A stretch of 8,145 bases of DNA from Clostridia bacterium (GTDB lineage: Bacteria; Bacillota_A; Clostridia; Christensenellales; CAG-138). The stretch lies in NCBI GenBank assembly GCA_017394605.1, contig JAFPXU010000023.1:1-8145 (forward strand), written 5' to 3'. Every line of letters starts with the position of its first letter. Position 1 is the first letter of the stretch. The notes below the pieces were generated by a model. It searched no databases and was not told the DNA's origin. It saw only the letters and a program-made list of their open reading frames with translations. The position numbers and the translations under genes were made by a program. Of this stretch, positions 1 to 6,047 are shown piece by piece.

Positions 1-456
1 ACCGTCTATAAAGTCGACCGACGCCCCTCCAAAAAGATTGATCAGAAGATTCACCATGCCGTCCGTATACGCCGTCTTCTTGAAGAGAATCATGAAGACA
101 AGTCCCACGGCAAGCGTGTTCGTAACATAAGGAAGAAAGAATACGGTCTGATACAGTTCCTTTAGCTTTTTAATGGAATTGAGCCCGAGCGAAATCAGCA
201 GGCCGAGTCCGGTCGAAATCGGGACCGTAATGATCACAAGAATAAAAGTATTCTTCACAGCCTGCAGAAAATACGGGTCGTGCAGAACGTAGGAATAGTT
301 GTACAAGCCGGTTCCGAAAAACGTCTGTGAAGCGGAGTTGTACCCCTCTTCAAACGAATAAACTACGACGTCTACCAGCGGATAGATCATGAACGCGCCG
401 AGAAACAGCAACGCCGGCAGCAGATAAAGCCACCCCTTCAGCTGATTGTTCTTCAT
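1..456 (-). CDS. ABC transporter permease, MalF/UgpA type (3' end beyond the window)
   Basis: This is probably the first of two membrane subunits of a carbohydrate ABC importer (CUT1-like). Only the N-terminal 152 codons are in the window; the frame is open at base 1, so about half of a normal permease of roughly 290 residues is missing. Three hydrophobic segments are visible: residues 9-33 (with the LLPALLF stretch typical of MalF/UgpA first helices), about 70-91, and about 103-125 with FFLPYV, a common motif before the third helix. The conserved EAA loop would lie beyond the edge. The ATG at 456 is preceded by GAGGG with 8-base spacing, and the gene begins 11 bases after the ATPase stop, so the two are cotranscribed and probably translated together. 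Substrate cannot be told from this fragment; sugars, oligosaccharides or glycerol-3-phosphate are typical for the family. Confidence 0.88.
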   Translation of the reverse strand, partial: MKNNQLKGWLYLLPALLFLGAFMIYPLVDVVVYSFEEGYNSASQTFFGTGLYNYSYVLHDPYFLQAVKNTFILVIITVPISTGLGLLISLGLNSIKKLKELYQTVFFLPYVTNTLAVGLVFMILFKKTAYTDGMVNLLINLFGGASVDFIDG

Positions 457-467
457 GGTCTTGTCCC

Positions 468-1565
468 TCACACATTAAAGCGGATCCGTTCTTCCGTATC
501 CCACTTATATAACAGCGTCTTATACGGTTTCACGGAGAACCGTACAGTGGGCAGGGACGTGTCGATCCTGCATTCGGTACTTACGATGGATCGGATGATC
601 GCACCCGGGGCGGCTGGATGTGTGGAAATCACACTGGTATCGCGTCCCATAACCTCGACGCCTGTCAGCCCGCAGCAGAGAGGCCCGTTCTCGTCCGGAA
701 TGAATCCTTCCGGACGGATTCCGACATAAACTCTCTGATCAGGGATGCTCCCGACACTCAGAATACAGTCATCTCCGACGTACAGCTTTCCGTCGCTGAC
801 CCTGCCGTCAAAAACGTTGATTGCGGGCGTCCCGAGGAACTTCGCGACAAACATATTGACAGGATCGTCGTATACTTCCTGCGGCTTTCCGATCTGCTGG
901 AGGATTCCTGCTTTCATGACGACGATCATATCGGAAATGCTCATCGCCTCTTCCTGATCGTGCGTGACAAAAAGCGTTGTGATCATGGTCTCCCTCTGGA
1001 TCCGCCGGATCTCTTCCCTGGTCTGAAGACGGAGACGCGCGTCCAGATTGGAGAGAGGTTCATCCAGCAGCAAGACCCTCGGCCTTTTGACAAGCGCCCT
1101 CGCGATCGCCACGCGCTGTTGCTGGCCTCCGGACATTTCTCCCGGCTTACGGTCCATCAGCTGGTCGATCTGAACAAGCCTCGCCGCTTCCAGCGCCTTC
1201 TCACGCATGGCTTCCTTTGAAAGTTTCTGATCGCCTTTCAGGTTCTGAAGCGGGAACATGATGTTCTGCTCCACCGTCATATGCGGATACAGCGCATAAT
1301 TCTGAAACACCATCCCGACTCCCCTGTTTTCCGGAGGCAGATCCGTCACATCGTCCTCTCCGAAGAAGATCCTTCCTTCAGTTGGTTTTTCGAGCCCGCA
1401 GATCAGGTTCAGCATGGTGCTTTTCCCGCAGCCGGATGGTCCAAGAAGTGCAACAAGCTGCCCGTCAGGGATCTCAAAATCGAAATCGTTGACGGCAATC
1501 ACATCGGGACCGCCCTTGACGCGGCTCTTGAAGCGTTTTGTAAGATCTTTCAATACTACTTTCAT
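468..1565 (-). CDS. ABC transporter ATP-binding protein, UgpC/MsmK/MalK type
   Basis: This is the cytoplasmic ATPase that drives a carbohydrate importer; the protein has 365 residues, normal for the MalK/UgpC class. All nucleotide-binding motifs are intact: Walker A GPSGCGKST (42-50), Q-loop Q88 in FQNYALYPHMTV, signature MSGGQQQR (144-151), Walker B VLLLDE (164-169), D-loop SNLDA (172-176) and switch histidine H202 in THDQ. After about residue 235 comes the TOBE/OB-fold region with the GIRPE motif (282-286), which in this class contacts permeases and sometimes regulators. The tail after residue 300 is less conserved. The ATG at 1565 has GGAAGG upstream (1575-1580). The gene is first in its operon, ahead of the permease, and has its own promoter near 1629-1637. 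ATPases of this class can serve several importers, so specificity cannot be deduced from this subunit. Confidence 0.95.
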   Translation of the reverse strand: MKVVLKDLTKRFKSRVKGGPDVIAVNDFDFEIPDGQLVALLGPSGCGKSTMLNLICGLEKPTEGRIFFGEDDVTDLPPENRGVGMVFQNYALYPHMTVEQNIMFPLQNLKGDQKLSKEAMREKALEAARLVQIDQLMDRKPGEMSGGQQQRVAIARALVKRPRVLLLDEPLSNLDARLRLQTREEIRRIQRETMITTLFVTHDQEEAMSISDMIVVMKAGILQQIGKPQEVYDDPVNMFVAKFLGTPAINVFDGRVSDGKLYVGDDCILSVGSIPDQRVYVGIRPEGFIPDENGPLCCGLTGVEVMGRDTSVISTHPAAPGAIIRSIVSTECRIDTSLPTVRFSVKPYKTLLYKWDTEERIRFNV

Positions 1566-1628
1566 TTCGTTCCGCCTTCCCGTTTTCCCGTTTTTCAGAC
1601 GTTGAATATATATAAAAAGTTTGTTCTG

Positions 1629-1637
1629 ATTATATCA
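1629..1637 (-). promoter_or_regulatory. Extended -10 promoter element for the ABC importer operon
   Basis: Read on the minus strand this is TGATATAAT: a perfect TATAAT box (1634 down to 1629) with the TGN extension directly upstream. At 17-base spacing the -35 position reads GATTCA, a poor match to TTGACA, which is usual for extended -10 promoters. It lies about 65 bases upstream of the ATPase start, in an AT-rich stretch. Confidence 0.6.
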
Positions 1638-1690
1638 TAACCGATTTTCCATGAATCATAAATAAGCTCTCCTCACCGCGTTCCAAATGA

Positions 1691-1706
1691 TACGGACGGC
1701 TCCGTA
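1691..1706. repeat. Inverted repeat TACGGA-N4-TCCGTA, candidate operator
   Basis: A perfect 6-bp palindromic pair with a CGGC spacer lies between the two divergent promoters, roughly 45 bases upstream of the rightward -10. Its ACGGA/TCCGT core recurs in the inverted repeat at 1741-1773. It could be an operator for a dimeric regulator; as RNA it would form only a small hairpin without a U tract. The core is short and related strings occur elsewhere in this GC-balanced sequence, so the call is tentative. Confidence 0.35.
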
Positions 1707-1747
1707 CTTCTGTTTTGTCGGATATCTGTTCTCCGGATTCCACTCCG

Positions 1748-1756
1748 TGGTATCAT
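1748..1756 (+). promoter_or_regulatory. Extended -10 promoter element for the cNMP-binding/TIM-barrel operon
   Basis: TGGTATCAT is a TGN extension followed by TATCAT, 24 bases before the ATG at 1780. No good -35 box is seen at 17-18 bases upstream. The inferred start of transcription (about 1763) leaves a very short leader that consists mostly of the ribosome binding site. Confidence 0.45.
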
Positions 1757-1767
1757 GAAAGAAAAAC

Positions 1768-1771
1768 GGAG
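1768..1771 (+). promoter_or_regulatory. Shine-Dalgarno site deciding the cNMP-binding protein start
   Basis: GGAG lies 8 bases before the ATG at 1780. It overlaps the alternative in-frame GTG at 1771, which therefore cannot be served by it; the ATG at 1780 is the better start. Confidence 0.6.
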
Positions 1772-1779
1772 TGAAACTC

Positions 1780-2256
1780 ATGAGCCAAACCTTCCATCCT
1801 GTCCGTTACAACAGAGGCGATATCATCTTCCGGGAGGGCGAATACGGATCTTCCATGTACGATATCCGCTGGGGATCTGTCGGCGTCTACGCGGGATACG
1901 GAAGTCCGGACGAGAAACGCCTCACCGTTCTCCGGGCGGGAGAATATTTCGGCGAGCTCGGTCTTCTTGATACCATGCCCCGCTCCGCCACCATCGTTGT
2001 CGAGGAAGACGGAACGCAGCTTCTGGAAATCACGATCGACGGCTTCAGCGATTACTTCAACAACAAGCCGGAAAAGATTCTCAAAATCATGGAACACATG
2101 AGTATCCGGATGCGAGCGCTGACCGACGACTACCTCGACGCCTGCCGTACGATCAGCGAATATCTGGAAGAAGCCGGGCAGGACAGTCAGAAAAAGCAGA
2201 GCCTTCTGGAGAAAATGAAGCGGTTTGCGCTTCGCTACAGACAACTGGGGAAATAA
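1780..2256 (+). CDS. Stand-alone cyclic nucleotide-binding domain protein
   Basis: The 158-residue protein is a single Crp-type cyclic-nucleotide-binding beta-roll followed by helices, with no helix-turn-helix and no membrane segment, so it is predicted to be a cytosolic sensor or adaptor rather than a transcription factor. Beta-roll features include the GDIIFREGE turn (13-21) and the phosphate-binding cassette FGELGLLD (57-64) followed by PRSAT (67-71). The glutamate (E59) and arginine (R68) that contact ribose and cyclic phosphate in Crp-family domains are both present, so ligand binding is plausible. Residues about 97-158 are helical and rich in charge; the first part corresponds to the C-helix used for dimerisation in Crp. 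It is translationally coupled (3-base gap) to the TIM-barrel gene. Ligand and target are unknown; the domain could also bind a non-nucleotide ligand. Confidence 0.85.
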   Translation: MSQTFHPVRYNRGDIIFREGEYGSSMYDIRWGSVGVYAGYGSPDEKRLTVLRAGEYFGELGLLDTMPRSATIVVEEDGTQLLEITIDGFSDYFNNKPEKILKIMEHMSIRMRALTDDYLDACRTISEYLEEAGQDSQKKQSLLEKMKRFALRYRQLGK

Positions 2257-2259
2257 ATC

Positions 2260-3015
2260 ATGCCGCAGATTCAGCCAAGATATCATGAAAAGGAAAAGTG
2301 GGTCGACCTCGCGGTCAGGCATTCGTGCGTATTTGAAACGCATGAGCTGACAAAGATTCAGGCAACCGAACCCGCAGATGAGTTCGAGCGCTGTCTCAGC
2401 TGGTATTCCTCCTGCGGCATCACAGAGTCTGTGCACGGGGCGTATATTGATGTCAATCCGTTCAGCGCAGACAGGGACTTTGCTCTGCTGTCGCAAAAGC
2501 GGGTGCACGAAAGCTGTTCGATGGCAGTGCGCGTGCACGCTTCCAACATCGTATTTCACTGCTCTTGCTTTCCTTTTCTCCGTGGGGACTACCTTGTCCG
2601 TTTTGCGGAACTGGCAGCCTCGTTCTACACGGACATCGCGAGGCAGTACAATCTTCATATCTTTCTCGAAAACAGTTTTGATCTGGATCCGGATCCGCTT
2701 TCGGCTATTATGAACCTCGCGGATAAACGTTACGTGAACTGCTGTCTTGACATCGGCCACGCCAATTATTCAAGGATTCCTCCGGAAAAATGGTTCGAAG
2801 CGCTGGGAAGCCGAATCGGGTATCTGCATCTGTCGGACAACCACGGTTCGTTCGACGAGCATCTTCCGCTCGGGGAAGGAAGCATTCCGTGGAAAACGAT
2901 GGACAGGCTGTTCAGAGACCTGAACAAAAAAATCCCCGTCACGCTGGAGACGGGGAATCTGGAAAACACAGAGCGTTCTATGCGATTTCTCGAGGAACAC
3001 GGTTACTTTATTTGA
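2260..3015 (+). CDS. Sugar-phosphate isomerase/epimerase family TIM barrel (AP endonuclease 2 fold)
   Basis: This 251-residue protein belongs to the xylose isomerase-like TIM-barrel superfamily that includes sugar and inositol isomerases, epimerases and endonuclease IV. The expected divalent-metal ligands can be seen in order: E137 in FLEN, D164 and H167 in LDIGH, H190 in LHLSD and E230 in VTLET. GEG at 205-207 precedes SIPW, a usual feature of the sugar-epimerase branch near the active site. The N-terminal strand is short and lacks an obvious signal peptide, so it is cytosolic. It starts at ATG 2260, 3 bases after the cNMP-binding gene; GGGG at 2247-2250 can serve as its ribosome site. Placement opposite a carbohydrate ABC importer suggests work on the imported sugar, but this is inference. 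An endonuclease IV role is less likely because the full nine-ligand zinc set is not evident. Confidence 0.85.
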   Translation: MPQIQPRYHEKEKWVDLAVRHSCVFETHELTKIQATEPADEFERCLSWYSSCGITESVHGAYIDVNPFSADRDFALLSQKRVHESCSMAVRVHASNIVFHCSCFPFLRGDYLVRFAELAASFYTDIARQYNLHIFLENSFDLDPDPLSAIMNLADKRYVNCCLDIGHANYSRIPPEKWFEALGSRIGYLHLSDNHGSFDEHLPLGEGSIPWKTMDRLFRDLNKKIPVTLETGNLENTERSMRFLEEHGYFI

Positions 3016-3033
3016 TCCGGCGATCAGTTTTTC
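3013..3033 (+). terminator. Small hairpin at the convergent stop codons with a T tract
   Basis: TGATC-CGGC-GATCA (3013-3026) is a 5-bp stem with a 4-base loop, followed on the plus strand by GTTTTTC. It could end rightward transcription of the cNMP/TIM-barrel operon, but the stem is short and only moderately GC rich. The leftward side lacks a T tract. The stop codons of both convergent genes are the two ends of this palindrome. Confidence 0.3.
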
Positions 3034-4382
3034 AGGCTCTGAAGAGGCGCCGGTATCCTTCCTCCGCGGCGGATAAATGCTGAGGAGGATTTTTTATGTA
3101 CAGGCATGACGGGAGCCGACCCCAGAAGACCGCCCATCTCGATTCTGTCACCGACGCATTTCCCTTCGACCGGCATGATCCGGACGGCGGTCGTTTTGCT
3201 GTTGACCATCCCAATTGCCGCTTCGTCCGCGATAATGGCGGAGATGGTATCGGCATCCGTATCCCCCGGAACCGCGACCATATCGATCCCGACAGAGCAG
3301 ACGCAGGTCATCGCCTCCAGTTTGTCCACCGTCAGAGTGCCGTCTTCCGCCGTAGCGATCATGCCCTCATCCTCCGATACGGGAATGAACGCGCCAGAGA
3401 GTCCTCCCACATGACCGGAAGCCATGACGCCGCCTTTCTTGACGGAATCATTCAGCAGCGCAAGCGCGGCTGTCGTTCCGTGCGTACCGCATGTTTCAAG
3501 TCCCATCTCCTCAAGAATCCTCGCGACGCTGTCACCGACCGCGGGGGTCGGCGCAAGCGACAGATCCACGATGCCCATTTCCGTCCCGAGTCGTTTCGAG
3601 GCTTCCGCAGCCACCATCTGTCCCATTCTCGTGATCTGGAACGCGGTCTTTTTCACCGTTTCCGCAACAACATTCAGGGGCGCCCCCTTGCAGCCCTGCA
3701 GGGCATGATGCACCACGCCCGGGCCGGAAACGCCCACATTGACGACCGTATCCGCTTCGCTGATCCCATGGAAAGCACCCGCCATAAACGGGTTGTCCTC
3801 CACGGCATTGCAGAATACAACCAGCTTCGCACACCCGATCGAATCCCTGTCCGCGGTCAGATGAGCCGTTTCCTTGATGATCCTTCCCATCATGGCGACG
3901 GCGTCCATATTGATTCCCGCCTTTGTGGATCCGACATTGACGCTGCTGCAGACGAGATCTGTTTCGGACAGCGCGCGGGGTATGGACCGGATTAGTTTCA
4001 GATCCCCGGGAGTAAAACCTTTCTGCACAAGGGCGGAAAAACCACCGATGAAATTCACGCCGCATGTTTTCGCCGCACGTTCCATCATTCTGGCGAACAC
4101 CGAATAATCATCCGTATCACACCCGGCGGCGGCAATCGCAATCGGCGTCACAGAGATTCTTTTGTTTACGATCGGGATCCCGTATTCCCTTTCGATTGCT
4201 TCCCCGACGGTTACAAGATGTTCCGCTTTTTTCGATATCTTGTCGTACATCCTCTGTACGCATCTGGCGGTATCCTCACAGGCGCAGTCAAGCAGCGAGA
4301 TCCCCATCGTGATGGTGCGGATGTCCAGATGCTGCTGATCAAACATGGCGATCGTATCGAAAATATTATTATGACTGAGCAT
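3024..4382 (-). CDS. UPF0210 (PFL family) protein of unknown function
   Basis: The protein has 452 residues, which is the usual size for UPF0210/DUF711 proteins. I recognise the family from several conserved stretches: the N-terminal NNIFDTIAM (5-13) and [11 protein letters not shown] (20-30), [10 protein letters not shown] (113-122), GVSGPGVV (217-224), [13 protein letters not shown] (279-291), [15 protein letters not shown] (298-312), [14 protein letters not shown] (362-375) and the C-terminal GGRIPAP (440-446). A solved member is reported to have a pyruvate-formate-lyase-like barrel, but no glycyl-radical activity is established and I do not propose one. The ATG at 4382 is preferred over the in-frame GTG at 4397 because GAGGGAG sits 6 bases before it and the length then fits the family. 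It is the second gene after the ACT-domain gene, 11 bases apart, a pairing well known in Firmicutes and other bacteria; it suggests the ACT domain regulates or partners this protein. Confidence 0.92.
   Translation of the reverse strand: MLSHNNIFDTIAMFDQQHLDIRTITMGISLLDCACEDTARCVQRMYDKISKKAEHLVTVGEAIEREYGIPIVNKRISVTPIAIAAAGCDTDDYSVFARMMERAAKTCGVNFIGGFSALVQKGFTPGDLKLIRSIPRALSETDLVCSSVNVGSTKAGINMDAVAMMGRIIKETAHLTADRDSIGCAKLVVFCNAVEDNPFMAGAFHGISEADTVVNVGVSGPGVVHHALQGCKGAPLNVVAETVKKTAFQITRMGQMVAAEASKRLGTEMGIVDLSLAPTPAVGDSVARILEEMGLETCGTHGTTAALALLNDSVKKGGVMASGHVGGLSGAFIPVSEDEGMIATAEDGTLTVDKLEAMTCVCSVGIDMVAVPGDTDADTISAIIADEAAIGMVNSKTTAVRIMPVEGKCVGDRIEMGGLLGSAPVMPVHKKSSSAFIRRGGRIPAPLQSLKN
3060..3095 (+). 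terminator. Candidate intrinsic terminator inside the 3' end of the UPF0210 gene
   Basis: TCCTCC (3060-3065) pairs with GGAGGA (3084-3089) and is followed immediately by six T residues (3090-3095). The loop is large (18 bases), so folding energy is uncertain. If functional it would end rightward transcripts about 70 bases past the TIM-barrel stop, within sequence that is coding on the other strand. It is the better T tract of the two candidates. Confidence 0.35.
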
Positions 4383-4388
4383 CTTGAA

Positions 4389-4395
4389 CTCCCTC
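4389..4395 (-). promoter_or_regulatory. Shine-Dalgarno site deciding the UPF0210 start
   Basis: On the minus strand GAGGGAG overlaps the stop codon of the ACT gene and lies 6 bases before the ATG at 4382. The alternative GTG at 4397 overlaps this site and would have none of its own. The arrangement is typical of translational coupling. Confidence 0.65.
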
Positions 4396-4681
4396 ACAGC
4401 TGATTCATGGCGTCAAACGTATCTTCACGCTGTATCCGGATGGACAGTCCTCTGGAGTTTCCGTATCCCGACAGCGTTTCGCTCAGTTCCATGAACGGAA
4501 TCCCACATCCGTCCAGATCCACGATCATCATCATCGTAAAATACCCCTGCATAATCGTCTGGCTGATGTCCAGAATGTTGATCCCGAACTCCGCAAGGAT
4601 CTGACAGACCCCCGCGATGATCCCGACACTGTCTTTTCCGACCACTGTTACAATCGCTTTCATTTTTCGTATGCCGGCCAT
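4394..4681 (-). CDS. ACT-domain protein, UPF0237 family
   Basis: This is a single ACT domain (95 residues from ATG 4681) of the kind that binds amino acids or other small ligands as a dimer. The motif [18 protein letters not shown] (8-25) and the following [15 protein letters not shown] (29-43) plus [10 protein letters not shown] (47-56) are characteristic of UPF0237/GcvR-like stand-alone ACT proteins. Family members usually begin at the methionine corresponding to residue 7 (ATG 4663), giving 89 residues. However, the only good Shine-Dalgarno, AAGGGAG (4690-4696), is 8 bases before the ATG at 4681, so I chose that and accept a six-residue extension. It is first in a two-gene unit with UPF0210 and has its own promoter near 4730-4738. 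The ligand is not known. Confidence 0.9.
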   Translation of the reverse strand: MAGIRKMKAIVTVVGKDSVGIIAGVCQILAEFGINILDISQTIMQGYFTMMMIVDLDGCGIPFMELSETLSGYGNSRGLSIRIQREDTFDAMNQL

Positions 4682-4689
4682 GCCGGCTT

Positions 4690-4696
4690 CTCCCTT
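4690..4696 (-). promoter_or_regulatory. Shine-Dalgarno site deciding the ACT-protein start
   Basis: AAGGGAG on the minus strand lies 8 bases before ATG 4681. The second in-frame ATG (4663), which matches the family's usual start, has no purine-rich site at the right distance except the weak ACGAAAA run. Confidence 0.55.
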
Positions 4697-4729
4697 CTGC
4701 GATCCGTTTCCGAACGCACGTACGAAATC

Positions 4730-4738
4730 AGTATATCA
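4730..4738 (-). promoter_or_regulatory. Extended -10 promoter element for the ACT/UPF0210 unit
   Basis: On the minus strand TGATATACT gives a TGN extension and the box TATACT (4735 down to 4730). The -35 position at 17 bases upstream is GC rich and unlike consensus. The predicted leader to ATG 4681 is about 40 bases. Confidence 0.5.
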
Positions 4739-4781
4739 AATATTCCGCGCTTCGCGCCCGCTTCTACGTCTGAATGCGGTG

Positions 4782-4790
4782 TGATATGAT
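4782..4790 (+). promoter_or_regulatory. Extended -10 promoter element for the GNAT gene
   Basis: TGATATGAT is a TGN extension and the box TATGAT. The -35 position (TTCTAC at 17 bases upstream) is weak. The predicted leader to the ATG at 4836 is about 40 bases and includes the AGGA ribosome site at 4824-4827. Confidence 0.5.
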
Positions 4791-4835
4791 ACTCTCAAAT
4801 CTAAATCATTCCAGCCATAGAAGAGGACCAGTCGC

Positions 4836-5369
4836 ATGATTATGTCTCACAGCAATCTGTCCATACGTCCGACCCGGAAGGAGGATATCCCGGAAGTCCT
4901 TGACCTTTATAATGCAGCAAGAATCCGAATGCGCGCCGCCGGAAATTATGGACAGTGGATCAACGGTTATCCCGGGGAGGCGGATATCCTGAACGATATC
5001 CGGAACGGAACCGGATTTGTAATCGAACGCGACGGGGCTGTATGCGGGGCATTTGCCTTTATCGTCGGCGAAGACCCGACATACGGCACGATCGAGCGCG
5101 GGAACTGGCCGAACGGCCTTCCTTACGGCACGATTCACCGGATAGCGGGAAATGAAAAAACGCACGGCATATTTCAGCGGTGCGTAGAATACTGTCTGAC
5201 TGTGATTCCGGAACTTCGTGTGGATACGCATCCGGACAATGCGCTTATGCAGCATGTCGTGGAAAAATGTGGCTTTGCCCGCTGCGGAATTATCCATCTC
5301 CAGGATGGAAGCCCCCGTATCGCGTATCAGCTCAGCCGATCGCAGCGTTCTGAACCTCCAGAAGCGTAA
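4836..5369 (+). CDS. GNAT family N-acetyltransferase
   Basis: This 177-residue protein is predicted to move an acetyl group from acetyl-CoA to an amine in the cytosol; the acceptor is unknown. The N-terminal strand LSIRPTRKEDIPEVLDLY (8-25) is a typical GNAT opening. GFVIERDGAVCGAFAFIV (60-77) matches strands 2-4, and the C-terminal THPDNALMQHVVEKCGF (about 131-147) is the familiar motif B end, with its N...M...V.KCGF spacing. The pyrophosphate-binding R/QxxGxG/A loop (motif A) is not canonical: IAGNEKTHGIFQRC (103-116) takes its place, which is seen in several Firmicute GNATs with a long insert. The ATG at 4836 follows AGGA by 8 bases. It is a single-gene unit. The last dozen residues are poorly conserved-looking and are encoded in DNA that overlaps the 3' end of rph on the other strand. 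Confidence 0.85.
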   Translation: MIMSHSNLSIRPTRKEDIPEVLDLYNAARIRMRAAGNYGQWINGYPGEADILNDIRNGTGFVIERDGAVCGAFAFIVGEDPTYGTIERGNWPNGLPYGTIHRIAGNEKTHGIFQRCVEYCLTVIPELRVDTHPDNALMQHVVEKCGFARCGIIHLQDGSPRIAYQLSRSQRSEPPEA

Positions 5370-6030
5370 GGATCCCTGTCTTTCCATAATCGAGGATCGT
5401 ATCCAGTTCTGTCCGGCTGAAGCCGCGTCCTTCACCCGTTCCCTGCACTTCGATAAACTCTCCCTGCTCGTTCATGACAAGATTCATATCCACCTGTGCT
5501 CTGGAGTCCTCCTCATAACAGAGGTCCAGAAGAACGCGGTCGTCCACGATTCCCACCGATACCGCCGCGATCTGATGGAGGAAAGGATCCTCCTGAATAC
5601 GTCCTTCCCGAAGCCATTTCATGATTCCGAGACGCACCGCGACATATGCCCCTGTAATGGAAGCGGTCCGCGTTCCACCGTCCGCCTGAAGAACGTCGCA
5701 ATCCACATAAATGACGTTTTCCCCTAGACGCATCAGATCGACCGATTCCCTGAGGCTTCTGCCTATCAGCCGCTGGATCTCCGTCGCCCGTCCGTCGGTT
5801 CCTCTTTTCTTTCTGGAACCAGTGGAAGACGGAAGCATGCCGTATTCCGCTGTCAGCCATCCCTTTCCGGTGTTTTTAAGAAAGGGCATCGTGCCGCTTT
5901 CCAGAAGTGCCGTGCAGAGAACCTTTGTGTTCCCCCAGCTGATCAGGGCGGATCCGCCGGCCGTTTTCGTATAATCCGGCAGGATCGATATTTTCCTCAG
6001 TTCGCAGTCTTTTCTGTTGTCAGTCCGCAC
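5332..6030 (-). CDS. rph: Ribonuclease PH
   Basis: RNase PH removes nucleotides from tRNA precursor 3' ends by phosphorolysis, working as a ring-shaped hexamer in the cytosol. The 232-residue protein carries the family hallmarks: the opening RTDNR..CELR (2-12), GWLTAEYGMLP (57-67), GRATEIQRLIGRSLR (80-94) with the arginines that bind phosphate and RNA, VDCDVLQADGGTRTASITGAY (109-129), and the metal-site region Y172..EDS..A..DMN (174-183) with D175 and D181. GTGEGRGFSR (197-206) is also typical. It is slightly shorter than usual at the C terminus. The start is GTG (6030), fixed by the N-terminal motif; AGGAG lies 11 bases upstream, a long spacing. It is last in a run with the YolD-like gene (17-base gap) and the CobW genes. 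The usual Clostridia partner rdgB is not next to it. Confidence 0.95.
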   Translation of the reverse strand: MRTDNRKDCELRKISILPDYTKTAGGSALISWGNTKVLCTALLESGTMPFLKNTGKGWLTAEYGMLPSSTGSRKKRGTDGRATEIQRLIGRSLRESVDLMRLGENVIYVDCDVLQADGGTRTASITGAYVAVRLGIMKWLREGRIQEDPFLHQIAAVSVGIVDDRVLLDLCYEEDSRAQVDMNLVMNEQGEFIEVQGTGEGRGFSRTELDTILDYGKTGILTLLEVQNAAIG

Positions 6031-6047
6031 TGTGTTCGGGTCTCCTC

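Larger units (their letters stand above)
1741..1773. repeat. 8-bp inverted repeat flanking the rightward -10 box
   Basis: CACTCCGT (1741-1748) and ACGGAGTG (1766-1773) form a perfect 8-bp inverted repeat separated by 17 bases. The left arm ends next to the TATCAT -10 box, and the right arm contains the Shine-Dalgarno sequence GGAG of the downstream gene. A protein bound here would cover the promoter. The left arm is probably upstream of the transcription start, so an RNA hairpin is less likely than a DNA operator. Confidence 0.4.
1566..1779. promoter_or_regulatory. Divergent intergenic control region between ABC importer and cNMP/TIM-barrel operons
   Basis: These 214 bases hold no supportable gene. 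They carry a promoter for each flanking operon, two inverted repeats with ACGGA/TCCGT half-sites, and near the leftward start codon a short direct duplication of CCCGTTTT (about 1579-1594 on the plus strand). The leftward transcript would have a leader of about 55 bases; the rightward leader would be under 20 bases. The arrangement would allow coordinated control of both operons by one regulator, but no regulator gene of a classical DNA-binding type is in the window. Confidence 0.6.
4682..4835. promoter_or_regulatory. Divergent intergenic region between the ACT/UPF0210 unit and the GNAT gene
   Basis: The 154 bases contain no supportable gene. Two extended -10 boxes face away from each other about 50 bases apart. 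Between them is a very GC-rich patch, with a small GCGC-TTC-GCGC inverted repeat at 4747-4757 that is too short to call an operator. Confidence 0.5.

Noticed and set aside
618..1220. Long plus-strand open frame opposite the ABC ATPase
   Set aside because: It is a shadow of the conserved ATPase gene, with no ribosome site and no recognisable protein features.
1526..1541. TTGAAGCGTTTTGT, similar to a catabolite-responsive element
   Set aside because: It lacks one base of the consensus spacing and is inside the ATPase coding sequence (residues around KRFKS).
1753..2760. 335-codon minus-strand open frame across the cNMP-binding and TIM-barrel genes
   Set aside because: It is antisense to two genes with clear conserved motifs, shows no family features and has a composition typical of a shadow frame.
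3096..3995. 299-codon plus-strand open frame opposite UPF0210
   Set aside because: It is a shadow of a strongly conserved gene; its His/Arg-rich composition is that of an antisense frame.
3024..4382. Glycyl-radical enzyme activity for the UPF0210 protein based on its PFL-like fold
   Set aside because: The fold relation does not show a functioning radical site; no RVxGY-type glycine loop is seen and no activase gene is nearby.
4747..4757. GCGC-TTC-GCGC inverted repeat in the divergent ACT/GNAT region
   Set aside because: The 4-bp arms are too short and GC-biased to separate from chance, and no T tract follows.
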